Below, piece after piece: positions 50,380-60,736 of a DNA stretch of 64,000 bases. A program made the translations under genes and the position numbers. The stretch is from Hexactinellida sp. DTS-2022 (lineage: Eukaryota; Porifera; Hexactinellida), in assembly GCA_028753945.1 (NCBI GenBank), contig JAPNXP010000012.1, positions 1-64,000 of the forward strand. The letters are read 5' to 3'. The notes under the pieces were generated by a model. The model had not been told where the DNA came from, searched no databases, and was given only the letters and a program-made list of their open reading frames with translations. Position 1 is the first letter of the stretch. Each line of letters starts with the position of its first letter.

Positions 50380-52551
50380 TTATAGCACTGGAAGGGGATT
50401 CACCATTTCGATCTCAACTTTCACATAAAGCGAACCGTCCATGAGAAATGCATGGAGTTGGTGCTGCGTTTGAATTGGGATAAAACCGCCGACAAACCCT
50501 TGCGCCTTGTTCCACGTCTTCTCTTTCTTCTCTGCGGCCAGCTTAATGTCGAACTTCGCCGTGCTCTCCTCTACGATTGCCTTTGTGGAGTCGGTTGGGT
50601 GTATCATGGTGTAGCGAACTTTGAAGTAGACGGGCCACTCCCTGAGTTCGTTGGTCTCGCTGTGTATTATCCCCAGCTCCACGTCTCCGGGCGAGTGCCA
50701 GCCCCCGAACCAGAGCAGCGCGTAGAGCCGGTACCCGCTGATGACCACCTCCTTGCTCTCCACGACGTGTCTGTTCTTCATTTGGTTGAATATCTTAGGA
50801 ATCTTCCAGAGGAGGGTGCCGGGGAGATTTATATGTTTCTCCAAGAAATTGGTTTCCCTGCGACCTGCCTCGATTTTACCTTTGAGATTTTCGTTCTCTT
50901 CCACCAGTTTTTCGATGTTAGTCCTGCAATCATCCACGAGTGTTCTCAGTAGCCTCAGATGCTCCCCGTTTTGCACTATCATGTGCTCGTGGATCAGCCC
51001 TCTCGGTATTTGCTCCTCGCACCCGTAGCTGCAGTACGGACACGGCACCATGATCCTCCCGCATTGTTTCAGGATGTGGAGGCCTAGTTGGCACTGTGGA
51101 ATCTCCATGTCGCTGCATTCCTTGGGGCAAGGAACGTAAATGAGATGTTCACTGAAGCTGAGCACAGGTACTTCTGCGTTGCAGTGGGGACAGGTTGTTT
51201 TTCTCTGACCGCACTCGCCACTCGCATGAATTTCTAGGTTTTTCTTGTAGAAAACTTGTTCACACCCGCTGTGTGGACACTCGAAGCGCATGTAGTTGCA
51301 GCTCTTCCTGAGGTGCCCCTCCATCTGCCTCAGCTTTCCTCTCCACTGGCAGCCCCGCCCGGTCAGCGGGCACTTCACGGGCAGGGACTGGATCTTCTTG
51401 TTCAGATGTTTGTCGAAGATGGCCTGCTTGACTTTCTGCGGACTCCTCAGCTTGGGCAGACACTGCTTGCAGCAGGTCTCCCACTCGCAGAACTGCGGCT
51501 CTCGTATTATGCACTTGCACTGCGGACAAGAGTACATCGCTTTGAGCACCGCGTGGTGGTCCAGAAACAGGTCTATGTTGTATCCGCAGAGCTCCTCGTT
51601 CTGGAGTTCGTACAGGAGGAGGTTGATGTCGTCCGGGATTGGGTCGAACTCGTCTGTGGGAGTAACCATGTGCGTTCTCTCGCTGGCCGGGGTCACCGTC
51701 ATGCTCCGCAGACTGGGCTGGGGCGAGTTTCCGCGGAATGTGGAGGTGATAGAGGGGGCAAAGTCTGACTCCAGGCTAATCTCCCGAGTGTGTATCGCTA
51801 GGAGGGGCGGCTCCTGCTCCTCTGAGGACAGCACGGAGGAGGCGGTGGAGTAACTGTCCGCTATGATGCTGGGAATGTCGCTGCTCTCGGTTGCCCTGTC
51901 TACGTCACTCCCGCAGCTGGAGGAGGGGCGCAGCTGGTCCGAGGAGAACACGCTGAGCGGAAGCGGGGACTGCAGTACTGTCTCGGGAGCCATGTCGTCT
52001 CCGCTGGGGCCCAATCCGAAAGGTGTCAATTCTATCGGAACTATGAAGTTAGAGTCTCTGGGCGGGCTATTCTTTGGCGGACTCGCATCAGCCCCGGAGT
52101 CTAGCAACAGTGTGTCTATGCTGTTGGGGTAGTCGCAGGAGAGAGCTTCTATGTTAGGTGAGGCTATTCTGATGCTATCTAGTAAGGCCTCAAGCTCAAT
52201 GGTGACCTCTTGGGAATCTGTTTGGGGGTTTTCTATGCTCTGACCAGTAATTGGCAATGCTTTTGAACCCACATCTTTAGCAATACTGTGAGACTTCAAC
52301 GGAGACTCGTTTAGTGGGGAGTATCTCTTCGGCGAACTTAACTCCGGTCGTGTTTCCCGATTTGCCATCTTCCTAACGAAGGGCGGCGGGATGGGGGGAC
52401 TTGAAGTTAGATTTGTTGTGTCGGGACCTGCTAGGTTCATCTGAGACACAGCTTTCTTTGCCCGAAGTTTCAGAATTTTCACGGGCTTTCCGGTCGTCGA
52501 GTAACTGGATACTCGCGGAATAGGCTGCAAATTCGGCTTTGACTCTGACAT
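50380..52551 (-). CDS. TRAF: TRAF-family E3 adaptor with long N-terminal extension
   Basis: 723 residues in one exon. TRAF proteins link TNF/IL-1/Toll receptors to NF-kB and JNK. From the C-terminus: a MATH/TRAF-C domain (~575-723; LLWKIPKIF, GYRLYALLWFGG, FVGGFIPI), a short coiled coil (~535-570), several TRAF-type zinc fingers (~385-510; CPLTGRGCQWRG, CPHSGCEQVFYKKNLEIH, CPHCNAEVPVLSFSEHL, CPYCSYGCEEQI) and a RING-like Cys cluster near ~345-370 (CPQCKCII..FCEWETCCKQCLP). The RING spacing looks shortened and lacks a clear His, so E3 activity is uncertain. The first ~330 residues are Ser/Pro-rich with no known domain. I cannot match it to one vertebrate TRAF. Confidence 0.85.
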   Translation of the reverse strand: MSESKPNLQPIPRVSSYSTTGKPVKILKLRAKKAVSQMNLAGPDTTNLTSSPPIPPPFVRKMANRETRPELSSPKRYSPLNESPLKSHSIAKDVGSKALPITGQSIENPQTDSQEVTIELEALLDSIRIASPNIEALSCDYPNSIDTLLLDSGADASPPKNSPPRDSNFIVPIELTPFGLGPSGDDMAPETVLQSPLPLSVFSSDQLRPSSSCGSDVDRATESSDIPSIIADSYSTASSVLSSEEQEPPLLAIHTREISLESDFAPSITSTFRGNSPQPSLRSMTVTPASERTHMVTPTDEFDPIPDDINLLLYELQNEELCGYNIDLFLDHHAVLKAMYSCPQCKCIIREPQFCEWETCCKQCLPKLRSPQKVKQAIFDKHLNKKIQSLPVKCPLTGRGCQWRGKLRQMEGHLRKSCNYMRFECPHSGCEQVFYKKNLEIHASGECGQRKTTCPHCNAEVPVLSFSEHLIYVPCPKECSDMEIPQCQLGLHILKQCGRIMVPCPYCSYGCEEQIPRGLIHEHMIVQNGEHLRLLRTLVDDCRTNIEKLVEENENLKGKIEAGRRETNFLEKHINLPGTLLWKIPKIFNQMKNRHVVESKEVVISGYRLYALLWFGGWHSPGDVELGIIHSETNELREWPVYFKVRYTMIHPTDSTKAIVEESTAKFDIKLAAEKKEKTWNKAQGFVGGFIPIQTQHQLHAFLMDGSLYVKVEIEMVNPLPVL

Positions 52552-54768
52552 AATTAATTCACTATGTTTGGGTAAATTCTAAAATTCTCTAATTGAATTC
52601 CTAAGTAAATGCATAAATTAAAAACTAACTCTGTGCCTACTCTCTTGTACTGCCCTTTAGGTCCACAATGCAACTCAATAGTGTACAAAATTACAAATGG
52701 AGGTTGGCAATTAGCTGGACATCTATTAAAGTAATTGAGTCAATTTGTACCTTCTCTTCTTCCACCTTGTTAACAAGGTATAAAACTACCTGTAATCCTC
52801 GAGACTAGCAACATCTATAAATACGTAAATTACCATTGAATCGACTTATTAGCATGCCATTCCACCCCACTGTATATACCCCTCGTTTCTACGAACATGT
52901 GTTTACCTGAAGCGATTATATTATTTGAATCCATTAGTTGCGGTATTCTATTCGGTTGGGCTATTAATTAAATTTTCTCTCGCCCGCTATCTTCTGCTCG
53001 CAGCGGTCTAATATCGTCATTCGATACTCTTCTAGATATTAAATAGATTATCAACGCAGTTTCTTTTTTGTTTCCTAATCAATTAGTACTTTTCTCCAAA
53101 ACAACCCTTATCAAAATTAACAAATACTCGTTACATAGGCTCTCATATCACTCGTAACAAATTGATACCTGTTTACATATAGAACCCTTCTGGGAAAATT
53201 TATGTGAACTTACCTCGCCTCAGATCATAATATGTATACTATTTATAATTATTTACCACCTCTGGCATTAATATTGTGTCTACCGCTCCAATTTAGTCCA
53301 CTGTGGAATCCTTTGGTATTTGTTGAGGAAATTGACAGACGTTTTTTAATTTAATTTAACGATTTGAGGATTAATCTAAAGTTAATTATATCTTAACTAC
53401 AGGTTCTCTCACAGTTCCTTTTCTGTTTCAAATTAGTTAAAACATGTTTAAGAACTAGCACTATTCCTTCAGCCTTTCCCCTATTAATTAAGGCGTAAAT
53501 ACCAAAGTTTAAGTATCACCTGCTCACTTTCTACCCTATCCGTACCAAACGAATAACATTGCATTATGGCGTCGCTTAAGCCCTCCCTGCTTACTTAAGC
53601 AATACTCCTAACTACAATTCTAATTAATCTGGCTAATAGCATTATTTATATTCCTGTTGTCATTGGATTATAAATCGCAACTGATCCGGTGACAATAAGA
53701 GCCATATTTGAATGTTTCGTTGCAATCTAGCTTGGGTTACGCAACATCCATTTTTTTAATAATTGATTTTAATTAGCATCATTAAAAACGTCGCCAGTTC
53801 ACTTTCTCTATGCCGGCTGACATTGTGTATTTTCAAAAGTAATGTTTCAGCTGGCTTTCACTAGTGTGTATTAACTGTGGTTTCCCTATTTGGGACAGCA
53901 TTGTTCTATGATTGTATGTGTTTGTCGTTAATTTGGCGATCATTACACCTGTTAAAGGCCAGTCCTAGCTAAATGTTATAAAATCAATTTGCTACTTAAT
54001 AATAATTTGGCAAACCACCTGTGCTGTTAATAGCATATATTGTTCAAACTGATCAGCTTACTAATTTGATTTGATCTGATGTGTAATATTCTGACTGAAC
54101 TGGATGTGCAATTATTTTAGATTATACCACTGCGCCGTCCTGTTTCAGTTACGCTTGTGCTGTTATGGTTATTGATTTATGTAGTGGGCCAGATGGCATT
54201 AACTTCTCTCACTTTCTAAAGGTTGCAATGAAGCAATAAACACACTTATTGACAAATATGAATATTTAACTAGACTCTACAACTGTGAGAAGACAAATCT
54301 GTGCATTGTGTAGCAACTCAAATTGCGCAATCAGGTTTACTTGACTGACTAACAAACAACTACAGTGTACACTCCACATATCTTAACTATACGTATTTTA
54401 TGGTTATTCAATGGGATAATTTAATTGCTATTAGATCCATTCGTATACTTTTTGCGACTTTAATTGTAGAATTGCAAGTTAACTTAAACCCTAGCAAATT
54501 GGTCTCTATTAGCTAACCCTTTGGGTCAACTGCTGACATAGCACTAGTTTCACACGGTTTCATTTTATCTATAATAATCAGGTTTGTTGACTCGCTCACG
54601 AGTCATTTATAACTCTCGAGCTCTCCACATAATTAATTCCGTACTTGCTAAGCCAAAAACAAGATTTATTAAATTTTTCGATTTGTTTAGTGCGTACGTA
54701 CAAAATAGACGTGACTGTACTGTTAACCATTTAATAGGAATTGTAACATATTAATCATTATTGTCAAT
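52552..54768. other. 2.2-kb AT-rich gene-free region
   Basis: Between TRAF and the bZIP gene. I saw no coding frame, clear repeat or RNA gene. It may hold distal regulatory sequence. Confidence 0.4.
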
Positions 54769-55092
54769 TTACAAAACATCTATGAATTCGTCGTCATCGT
54801 CTCTATCGTCGTGTAGGTAGAAGAAATTGTTCCGAACTTTCCGGAGCTCGTCGACTTCCACCAGCAGCTCGTCCAGCTCCCTTTCGAGACACCGCCTCTC
54901 ATTCTGCAGCGCTTGGTACTCCTCTTTCTTCCGCAGGCGGTTTCTCACGCCGTATGCGCGCATTTTCATTTTCCTTCTCACATCTTTGACGCACTTGCTG
55001 TCTTCATTATTTAGTTTTTTTGCTTTTATGACCTTATTCAGGTCCTTGATGTCCATGCCTGCGATGTCTTCTTGTGTGAAGCTGTATGCCAT
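54769..55092 (-). CDS. Small Maf-like bZIP protein, divergent basic region
   Basis: 107 residues, ATG at 55092. I prefer this start because a TATAAAAG box at 55163-55170 would place transcription initiation near 55140, downstream of the other in-frame ATG (55146). An extended homology region (FTQEDIAGMDIKDLNKVI; Maf has MSVRELN) is followed by a basic region RRKMKMRAYGVRNRLRKKEE and a leucine zipper (LQNERRCLERELDELLVEVDELR). Alignment with Maf (RRTLKNRGYAASCRIKR) keeps Arg, Tyr and the distal Arg but replaces the DNA-contacting Asn by Met and AASC by GVRN. It has no activation domain, like small Mafs. The acidic tail (DDRDDDDEFIDVL) is unusual. Its DNA specificity is likely altered. Confidence 0.75.
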   Translation of the reverse strand: MAYSFTQEDIAGMDIKDLNKVIKAKKLNNEDSKCVKDVRRKMKMRAYGVRNRLRKKEEYQALQNERRCLERELDELLVEVDELRKVRNNFFYLHDDRDDDDEFIDVL

Positions 55093-55162
55093 CTTTGTGT
55101 ATGTGTGTGTGTGATTTCCTTTGCTTGTGTGCTTTATCTGTTTCATTCTATCGAATTGCGTG

Positions 55163-55170
55163 CTTTTATA
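55163..55170 (-). promoter_or_regulatory. TATA box of the bZIP gene (candidate)
   Basis: Canonical TATAAAAG on the minus strand, 71-78 nt before the chosen ATG. Confidence 0.55.
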
Positions 55171-56406
55171 GTTATAATCTATCGGATAACTGAACCAGGC
55201 CACTGCTCAGTTAAGCATTTTAATGTCTGGTCACTAATACCAATTACTTGCCACAGTTATTGCGACTAAGATTATTCATATCACAAGCCTCGGATCCAAT
55301 TTCTATTGTTGTATCGACAACATTTTGCCCTTTATATTCTCTCCGTTAGTCTCCTTACAGATTGGCAATTCTCACGATGCATACGTAATAATCTGTTGTT
55401 AAGAGTATATTAAAGTTTGACTGATAGAAATGGATTTGTGCCAAAAATATTCCATAAAATCCACAAAATTTTATTCTACATAAATTTTAACTCAATTACC
55501 TTTTAATTAACTCGTATACTACTTTGCCTATAATCAAATTCTGACGGACTTACTGAATGGATAACAAATCACAACAAATCTACTCAGTAACTTATCGCTC
55601 CGTTTACTTTCTGAAACTTAATTTATCTTAGATTTAATATCTCTCTTTGTTATCTGTTATGGGACGGAGTTAGCTATATAGCTTTATAACTAGAACCTTA
55701 TTCATTATTTAGCGGCTACATTTGTTTGTTCATTCGAGGCAAACTATAATATCGTTACATTGGTTTATTTCTTGTTGAGATTGCAGTATTAACTCGACAA
55801 TTATGAAATAATTTGTCTGCCTGAGTGGAGTACTCTTCTCTGAAATCTGCTGATCAGTTGTAATATTTTGGTTAGTGCATGAGGAGGAATATAATTATAC
55901 TATTTTGGCTGTTGCAGTATTGAATTATGTCCTCAGCTTTCACTGCAAAGTTTACCACTGAGTTAGTATTTCTCGTATTCCTGTGAATACATGTATTACA
56001 TGCATTCTTCTACCATAACCTAATTATTACAAATGGAGAGAGCGTATCGATGTCCACTTGCTTTTGTGAAATTAGCAGTTTCAGCCTTAGTAGCAGTAAT
56101 ACTGTAAATAGCGTAGCAGTTTATAATTAACTACTTATCCAGTTAGTTTACTGATTGCAGTTAAGTTAGTTTTCCATTCTTGGGTCTGAACACTTTCCTA
56201 CTCTGTTTGGGCCTCAGCTACTCACATTACCAACCCTACGTCACAGGTTGCATCTACTTGGGAGCAATCGCTACACAAACTTCAGAATTAGACTATCCTC
56301 ATGTCTAGTGGTATGATGATAGTCTGAGATTTAATTGCTGCATACTTTCTCCTGTTATATTTTAATTGGATTACTTACTCCGATACAATAGAATCTAGAA
56401 ACAGAG
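55171..56406. other. AT-rich intergenic DNA, no gene seen
   Basis: Divergent upstream region of the bZIP and transglutaminase genes. Nothing coding was found. Confidence 0.4.
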
Positions 56407-58712
56407 ATGCTGCATTGTGCGATACGCAGCTTGGCACCTTTGCCGCAGCGAGGCCATGTCAAGGATTTCTTCCCCGAGGATTCTAGTTTGATCGCTCGTC
56501 GCGGTCAGTCCTTCAAGCTGGAGGTTCTGACTGCTCCCATTTCGGGCTGCTACGATATTCTGATCAGCTTCGCCTCCTTCTACAGCCCAGGCACTACATA
56601 CGGTGAATATAGCACATTCGGAAGTTCGCAGAACGCTAGACACCTCGTCCTCGAGGTGAAGATTCCCGTTTCTTTTCCGATTGGGAAATTTGCCTTATCA
56701 GTCAAGCTGCTAGTCAAGGGAGAGAGCGAAATTAGATTCGCGTTTGTATCTCCGAACCTGATCGTTTTATTTGACCCTTATTCCCATTATGACGTCACAT
56801 ACCTAGCAGACGCTCGGGCCTTGAGATCTTACTACAGAGAGGATGAGGGTGTGATATTCCGCGGTTCCAGAGAGAGCCCAGAGGAGTACCCCTGGGAGTA
56901 CGCGCAGTACTCAGAGCCTTGCTTGGAAGCAGCGATGAGGATAATTAGCGGTATGGATCCAACCGCTGCTGCCAACGTAATTAAAGTGAGTAATTTAGTA
57001 AACTAATGACAGTCTAAAATTCATTAACTTGTCTAGCTTACCCACATATTCTTTGTTCGACTAGAGATAATTTTTCGGCCGAGTCATCTTGCATTGCGCA
57101 GTAGCCACTGACCACGAAAGCAGCTTTACATTATTTTGTGGGTCATGAGCAATTTATTTAAATATCTGTTACTCTCATCATGAACACTAAAATGGAATTT
57201 GGTTTTCATAAATTAATTACTAGGCAAATAATAAAATGTAAATTTAACCAAATGGACTACACATGCATTCTCTAGGTCTGTCAGCAACTAACTAGTCGGG
57301 TAAACCCATTCAACCGCCAGGGAATATTTCAAGAGTCGTACGCGCCTCACCATTTGGCCAGTGTTTCTTCCGCCCAGTGGAATAGCTCCCTCCCGCCCAT
57401 AAAGAGGTTTCTAGCTGGCAAGCACCCCCCTCTGCCCGGGGAGTGTTGGGCCATGGCCGGGGTGCTGGTTGGTCTGCTGAGGTGTGTCGGCATCCCCGCT
57501 CGACCCGTCACTTGCTACAACGCAGCGCATCAGTCCAAAAGGCTAGGTCGCAACGATAGGTAAGTTCTGTAGTAACTGGTTCCTTCCCTCTCAGCTTAAG
57601 TCAGCGACACCAATTCTTTCAGGTATTTTATCCACCAGGTAGGGCTTGTGGATTCTCTCAACAAGGACCTCACGTGGGTGTACCATGTGTGGGTGGAAGC
57701 TTGGCTTTGCTCCGACTCCGAGCCCAGCTGGCACGTGCTCGATCCCAGTTCGAACCAGCAGGCCTCCGGTCCTTTCCGGACAGGCCCCATTGCCGTTAGC
57801 TCTGTGGCTAACTACCACGCACTCAGACACACTGACCACAGCGTAGAGTGTGTCGCTGGGGAAGTTAACTACTCCTGCTACACGTTCAGGGTTGTGGAGA
57901 TATCTGTGTTGGCTAACTGTTGGAAATACTCACTTGTGAAGATTCAAGATAAACCAGAATTGTCCAAAGTAGTCACAATGGATGACACCAATACTCTCCA
58001 AGATATAACTGATACATACAAATTGGAGTTTGCTGCTACGCCCAAGCACTCTGAAGATCTCTCTTTTGAGACTTATACAGAATCTCATTCCTTGGATTTA
58101 GGCGCGGCTCTCAAGTTTGGGCTTCGTGTTGAGAACCTGAGTGACTTCTCCCAGCAGTTTGAAGGAATGGTGGCGGTGGACAGCATCCTATACACGCTCA
58201 TAAAGATTTCCCACATCAGCGACTTCCATTTCTCAGGCAGTCTGGGGCCTCACAAGTCTAGAGAGTTTAATTTCGTTCTCAAACACCGCGAGTACTTCTC
58301 CCACCTGCAGCACCAGTCTTTCCTGCGAATCCTGTACCAGGCGCAGACCGCTGGGAGCTCTGCCAGCCAGACCTTCCTTACCAGCAGCTACGTGCGCGTT
58401 AAGAGCGCCGATCTCTCCATCAAGGCGCCCGAAGAACTCAAACTGGATGCTCAGTATAGGATCAAAATATCGTTTCGTAACCCCACCCAGACCTGCCTCA
58501 CACACGTTACAATTCACTTGAATAGCCATTGGTTGATGGAAGAGCCCCAGGAGCTGAAGTTCCGCCGAGCCGTGAAGCCTGACGAAGAGGTCTCCGTCAT
58601 CGCCAAGCTGCACCCCGCGTGTACGGGGACACACAGGCTCTATGCCACTCTCACAGCTGTGCAGCTCTCTAACGTATATGCCACTAAGACCATTAGTGTC
58701 GTCAAAATGTGA
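56407..58712 (+). CDS. TGM: Transglutaminase, three exons
   Basis: Exons 56407-56985, 57276-57559 and 57623-58712 join to 1953 nt, giving 650 residues. The introns are 290 and 63 nt, both GT..AG. It forms Gln-Lys isopeptide crosslinks in a Ca2+-dependent way. The order is an N-terminal beta-sandwich (~1-125), the core (~126-420; LFDPYSHYDVTYL, DEGVIFRGS, EYAQY) and two C-terminal beta-barrels. The catalytic triad is intact: Cys in PGECWAMAGV, His in YHVWVEAW and Asp in HVLDPSSNQ. The residue before Cys is Glu instead of the usual Gln (GQCW). There is no signal peptide. It is closest to the TGM/factor XIII family of animals, not the bacterial type. The subclass cannot be set. Confidence 0.93.
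56986..57275 (+). other. Transglutaminase intron 1 (290 nt)
   Basis: Donor AAA/GTGAGT and acceptor CATTCTCTAG. It is the longest intron found in this window. Confidence 0.85.
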
Positions 58713-59815
58713 GGAGGAATTTAACGTATTTCACTTATCCATATTTATTTATTCTTATATTCACTTTTTATTTACGTACCATATACCTACGTACTGCCTT
58801 GAATATTTATCATATTTCCCTCAGTTTTATTGAAATAACATTGTAAGCATCAGCTGAGTTTCTGACTCGCAGCTCTATGTAATTTATGCATATTTCAAGT
58901 GTTCGTTGGATAATTTCTATTTGTGCCAGAGTTGGAATCTCGACTTTAGCGAATTTGCCATTCAACACTTGGCGGATGCATTCTGATAGCCATACTCACT
59001 TCTTCCTACGTACAACATGCTGTGTGAGAAATATTAATCAATTACCACAATGCACGTGATGCTTATCCATTAACAGATATTTATCAACGTTGCACTTGTG
59101 TCTTAATAACTATTTATGTTGTAAGCCTGTTGATGATGATGATAATACTGATTTCAGTTACGAAGCAACTATAGCATGTCTCAATTGTTCCATTATTTTG
59201 CTCTAAGATCTGTTTGATGGGGAAAATAATTAATTTGTCTTTATGGGCAAATGTTATCATCTGAACATCTTCGAAGTGGTGAGAAATGAAAATGCTAATG
59301 CCACGTAAGTTACCACTGATAAATATCTTATTTACCTTTAATTAATTCTTAATTAAAATGTTTTTGGCTACCTGTTTCCCAAAATCAATACCACCAAATT
59401 TTCAAATACTATTTTACTAAAATTTGCTAAGAGTCAGATTGTACTGATAACATACACATTAACCACATTCAATGCCAGAATTTATTTGAATTTTTATGTG
59501 GAATACTATGTAACTTGCTCATTCACCCATCGTTTTGGGAAAGCGGTAATTAACCTGAATTTTGTAATCAAGTCTGATCAGCGATATCCCATACTTTCAA
59601 TGGCAATTACTCTAACAGTTTTCTATATTTCCTTTAATTAATATAATCTTCATAATATATTCATGGGTACATATTTGATATAATCCTCTATTTGCTCGAG
59701 ACTTTGGTCCTATCTGTTTAATTAATTAATTAAATATTCAGAGTTATTAGATAACGACTCGGGATTATTATACACTTTATACCACACACAACACAATTAA
59801 ATGATTATTTAATTC
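58713..59815. other. AT-rich intergenic DNA, 1.1 kb, no gene seen
   Basis: Between convergent transglutaminase and ubiquitin-like genes. It contains TTAATTAATTAATTAA tracts near 59718 and nothing coding. Confidence 0.4.
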
Positions 59816-60091
59816 TTAAATGATGGTACAACAACATTTTTTGGGCACTGGGGCATCACTTGCGCTTGCTTTAACTATTAGCTGTAGAGGCGTGTCAAAT
59901 ATGAAGTTAATCTTTTCAGCTATCCTCTCATCGTTTTCTAGTATACTCCCGCCGCAGGAGAGGATCTGGTTTAAGGGATCCATACCTATTTTCTCATCGA
60001 TCTTATTCTTCACGTTGTACACCGTGTCTTCTATATCTATCTCTATCTGGATTTCTGCTCCACTTATTGTTTGGATTCTCAACCTCGGCAT
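59816..60091 (-). CDS. Ubiquitin-like protein ending in a CaaX box
   Basis: 91 residues in one exon, ATG at 60091, with a TATATAAAG box 41-49 nt upstream. Residues 1-73 form a ubiquitin-like fold: MPRLRIQTISGAEIQIEID strand pair, the helix TVYNVKNKIDEKIGMD (ubiquitin: TIENVKAKIQDKEGIP), LNQILSCGGSILENDERIAE (ubiquitin: [20 protein letters not shown]) and LQLIVKA. There is no C-terminal Gly-Gly, so it cannot be conjugated by the usual route. Instead it ends KKCCCTII, a CaaX motif with two neighbouring cysteines suited to palmitoylation. Animal UBL3/MUB proteins share the idea (CCVIL) but are ~117 residues and differ in sequence. Likely a membrane-anchored ubiquitin-fold protein; the role is unknown. 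Confidence 0.8.
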   Translation of the reverse strand: MPRLRIQTISGAEIQIEIDIEDTVYNVKNKIDEKIGMDPLNQILSCGGSILENDERIAEKINFIFDTPLQLIVKASASDAPVPKKCCCTII

Positions 60092-60736
60092 TCTCTCTTC
60101 CTCTGAATTGTTATATTGTTATAATCAGTTCTTTATATACCCTATGGATGTGGCCCTTATCGGAAGCGATTAACTAATCTCTTTTGAACAATCAATCAAT
60201 TAAACTATCCTCTTGATTCCTCATCTCACAAACAACAACGATATGACGTAATCTCCATGCCTTCTTATTAGTGAACCTTCAATATTATTTCTCCTTTGCT
60301 TATCTACCTTTTCCATCCTCCTGAACTTTGAGTTCGTTGTATTTCCTCGCATATCTGGCTTGTTTGGGTTTTATGTAATTAATTAATAGTTTATGTAAAT
60401 TAATAATCCACAACAACAGTTACCTTACCATCATTACAAGGCATTCTACCGTCTTAGTATCTTACCTAACTCATTGCATGACTGTGTAAAACTTGTTTAG
60501 GCTTCATGTCCTTGTTTTCACTTATCTAAAATGGGTAAGGGTAAATCTATTTTACAATAGCACGTGCGACTCTATAGTATTATGTTTTATGAGATAACTC
60601 TGTGACATACTGATTGTCTAATTTATCTACCACTCCTTTGATGATTATGTTATTTACTATGCAATTAATACGCTACAACATTGATCTTATCTCTGCACCA
60701 TTACCTTTGCATGATATTACACTATTATAGCTAGCT
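60092..60736. promoter_or_regulatory. Divergent upstream region of the UBL and SPEN-like genes
   Basis: 645 bp between opposite ATGs. The UBL TATA box is at 60132-60140 (-). No clear TATA box was found for the SPEN-like gene. Confidence 0.45.
60132..60140 (-). promoter_or_regulatory. TATA box of the ubiquitin-like gene (candidate)
   Basis: TATATAAAG on the minus strand 41-49 nt before the ATG, implying a very short 5' UTR. Confidence 0.55.

Noticed and set aside
55093..55203. N-terminal extension of the bZIP frame
   Set aside because: It begins at GTG, and the TATAAAAG box places likely initiation downstream of the extra ATG at 55146.
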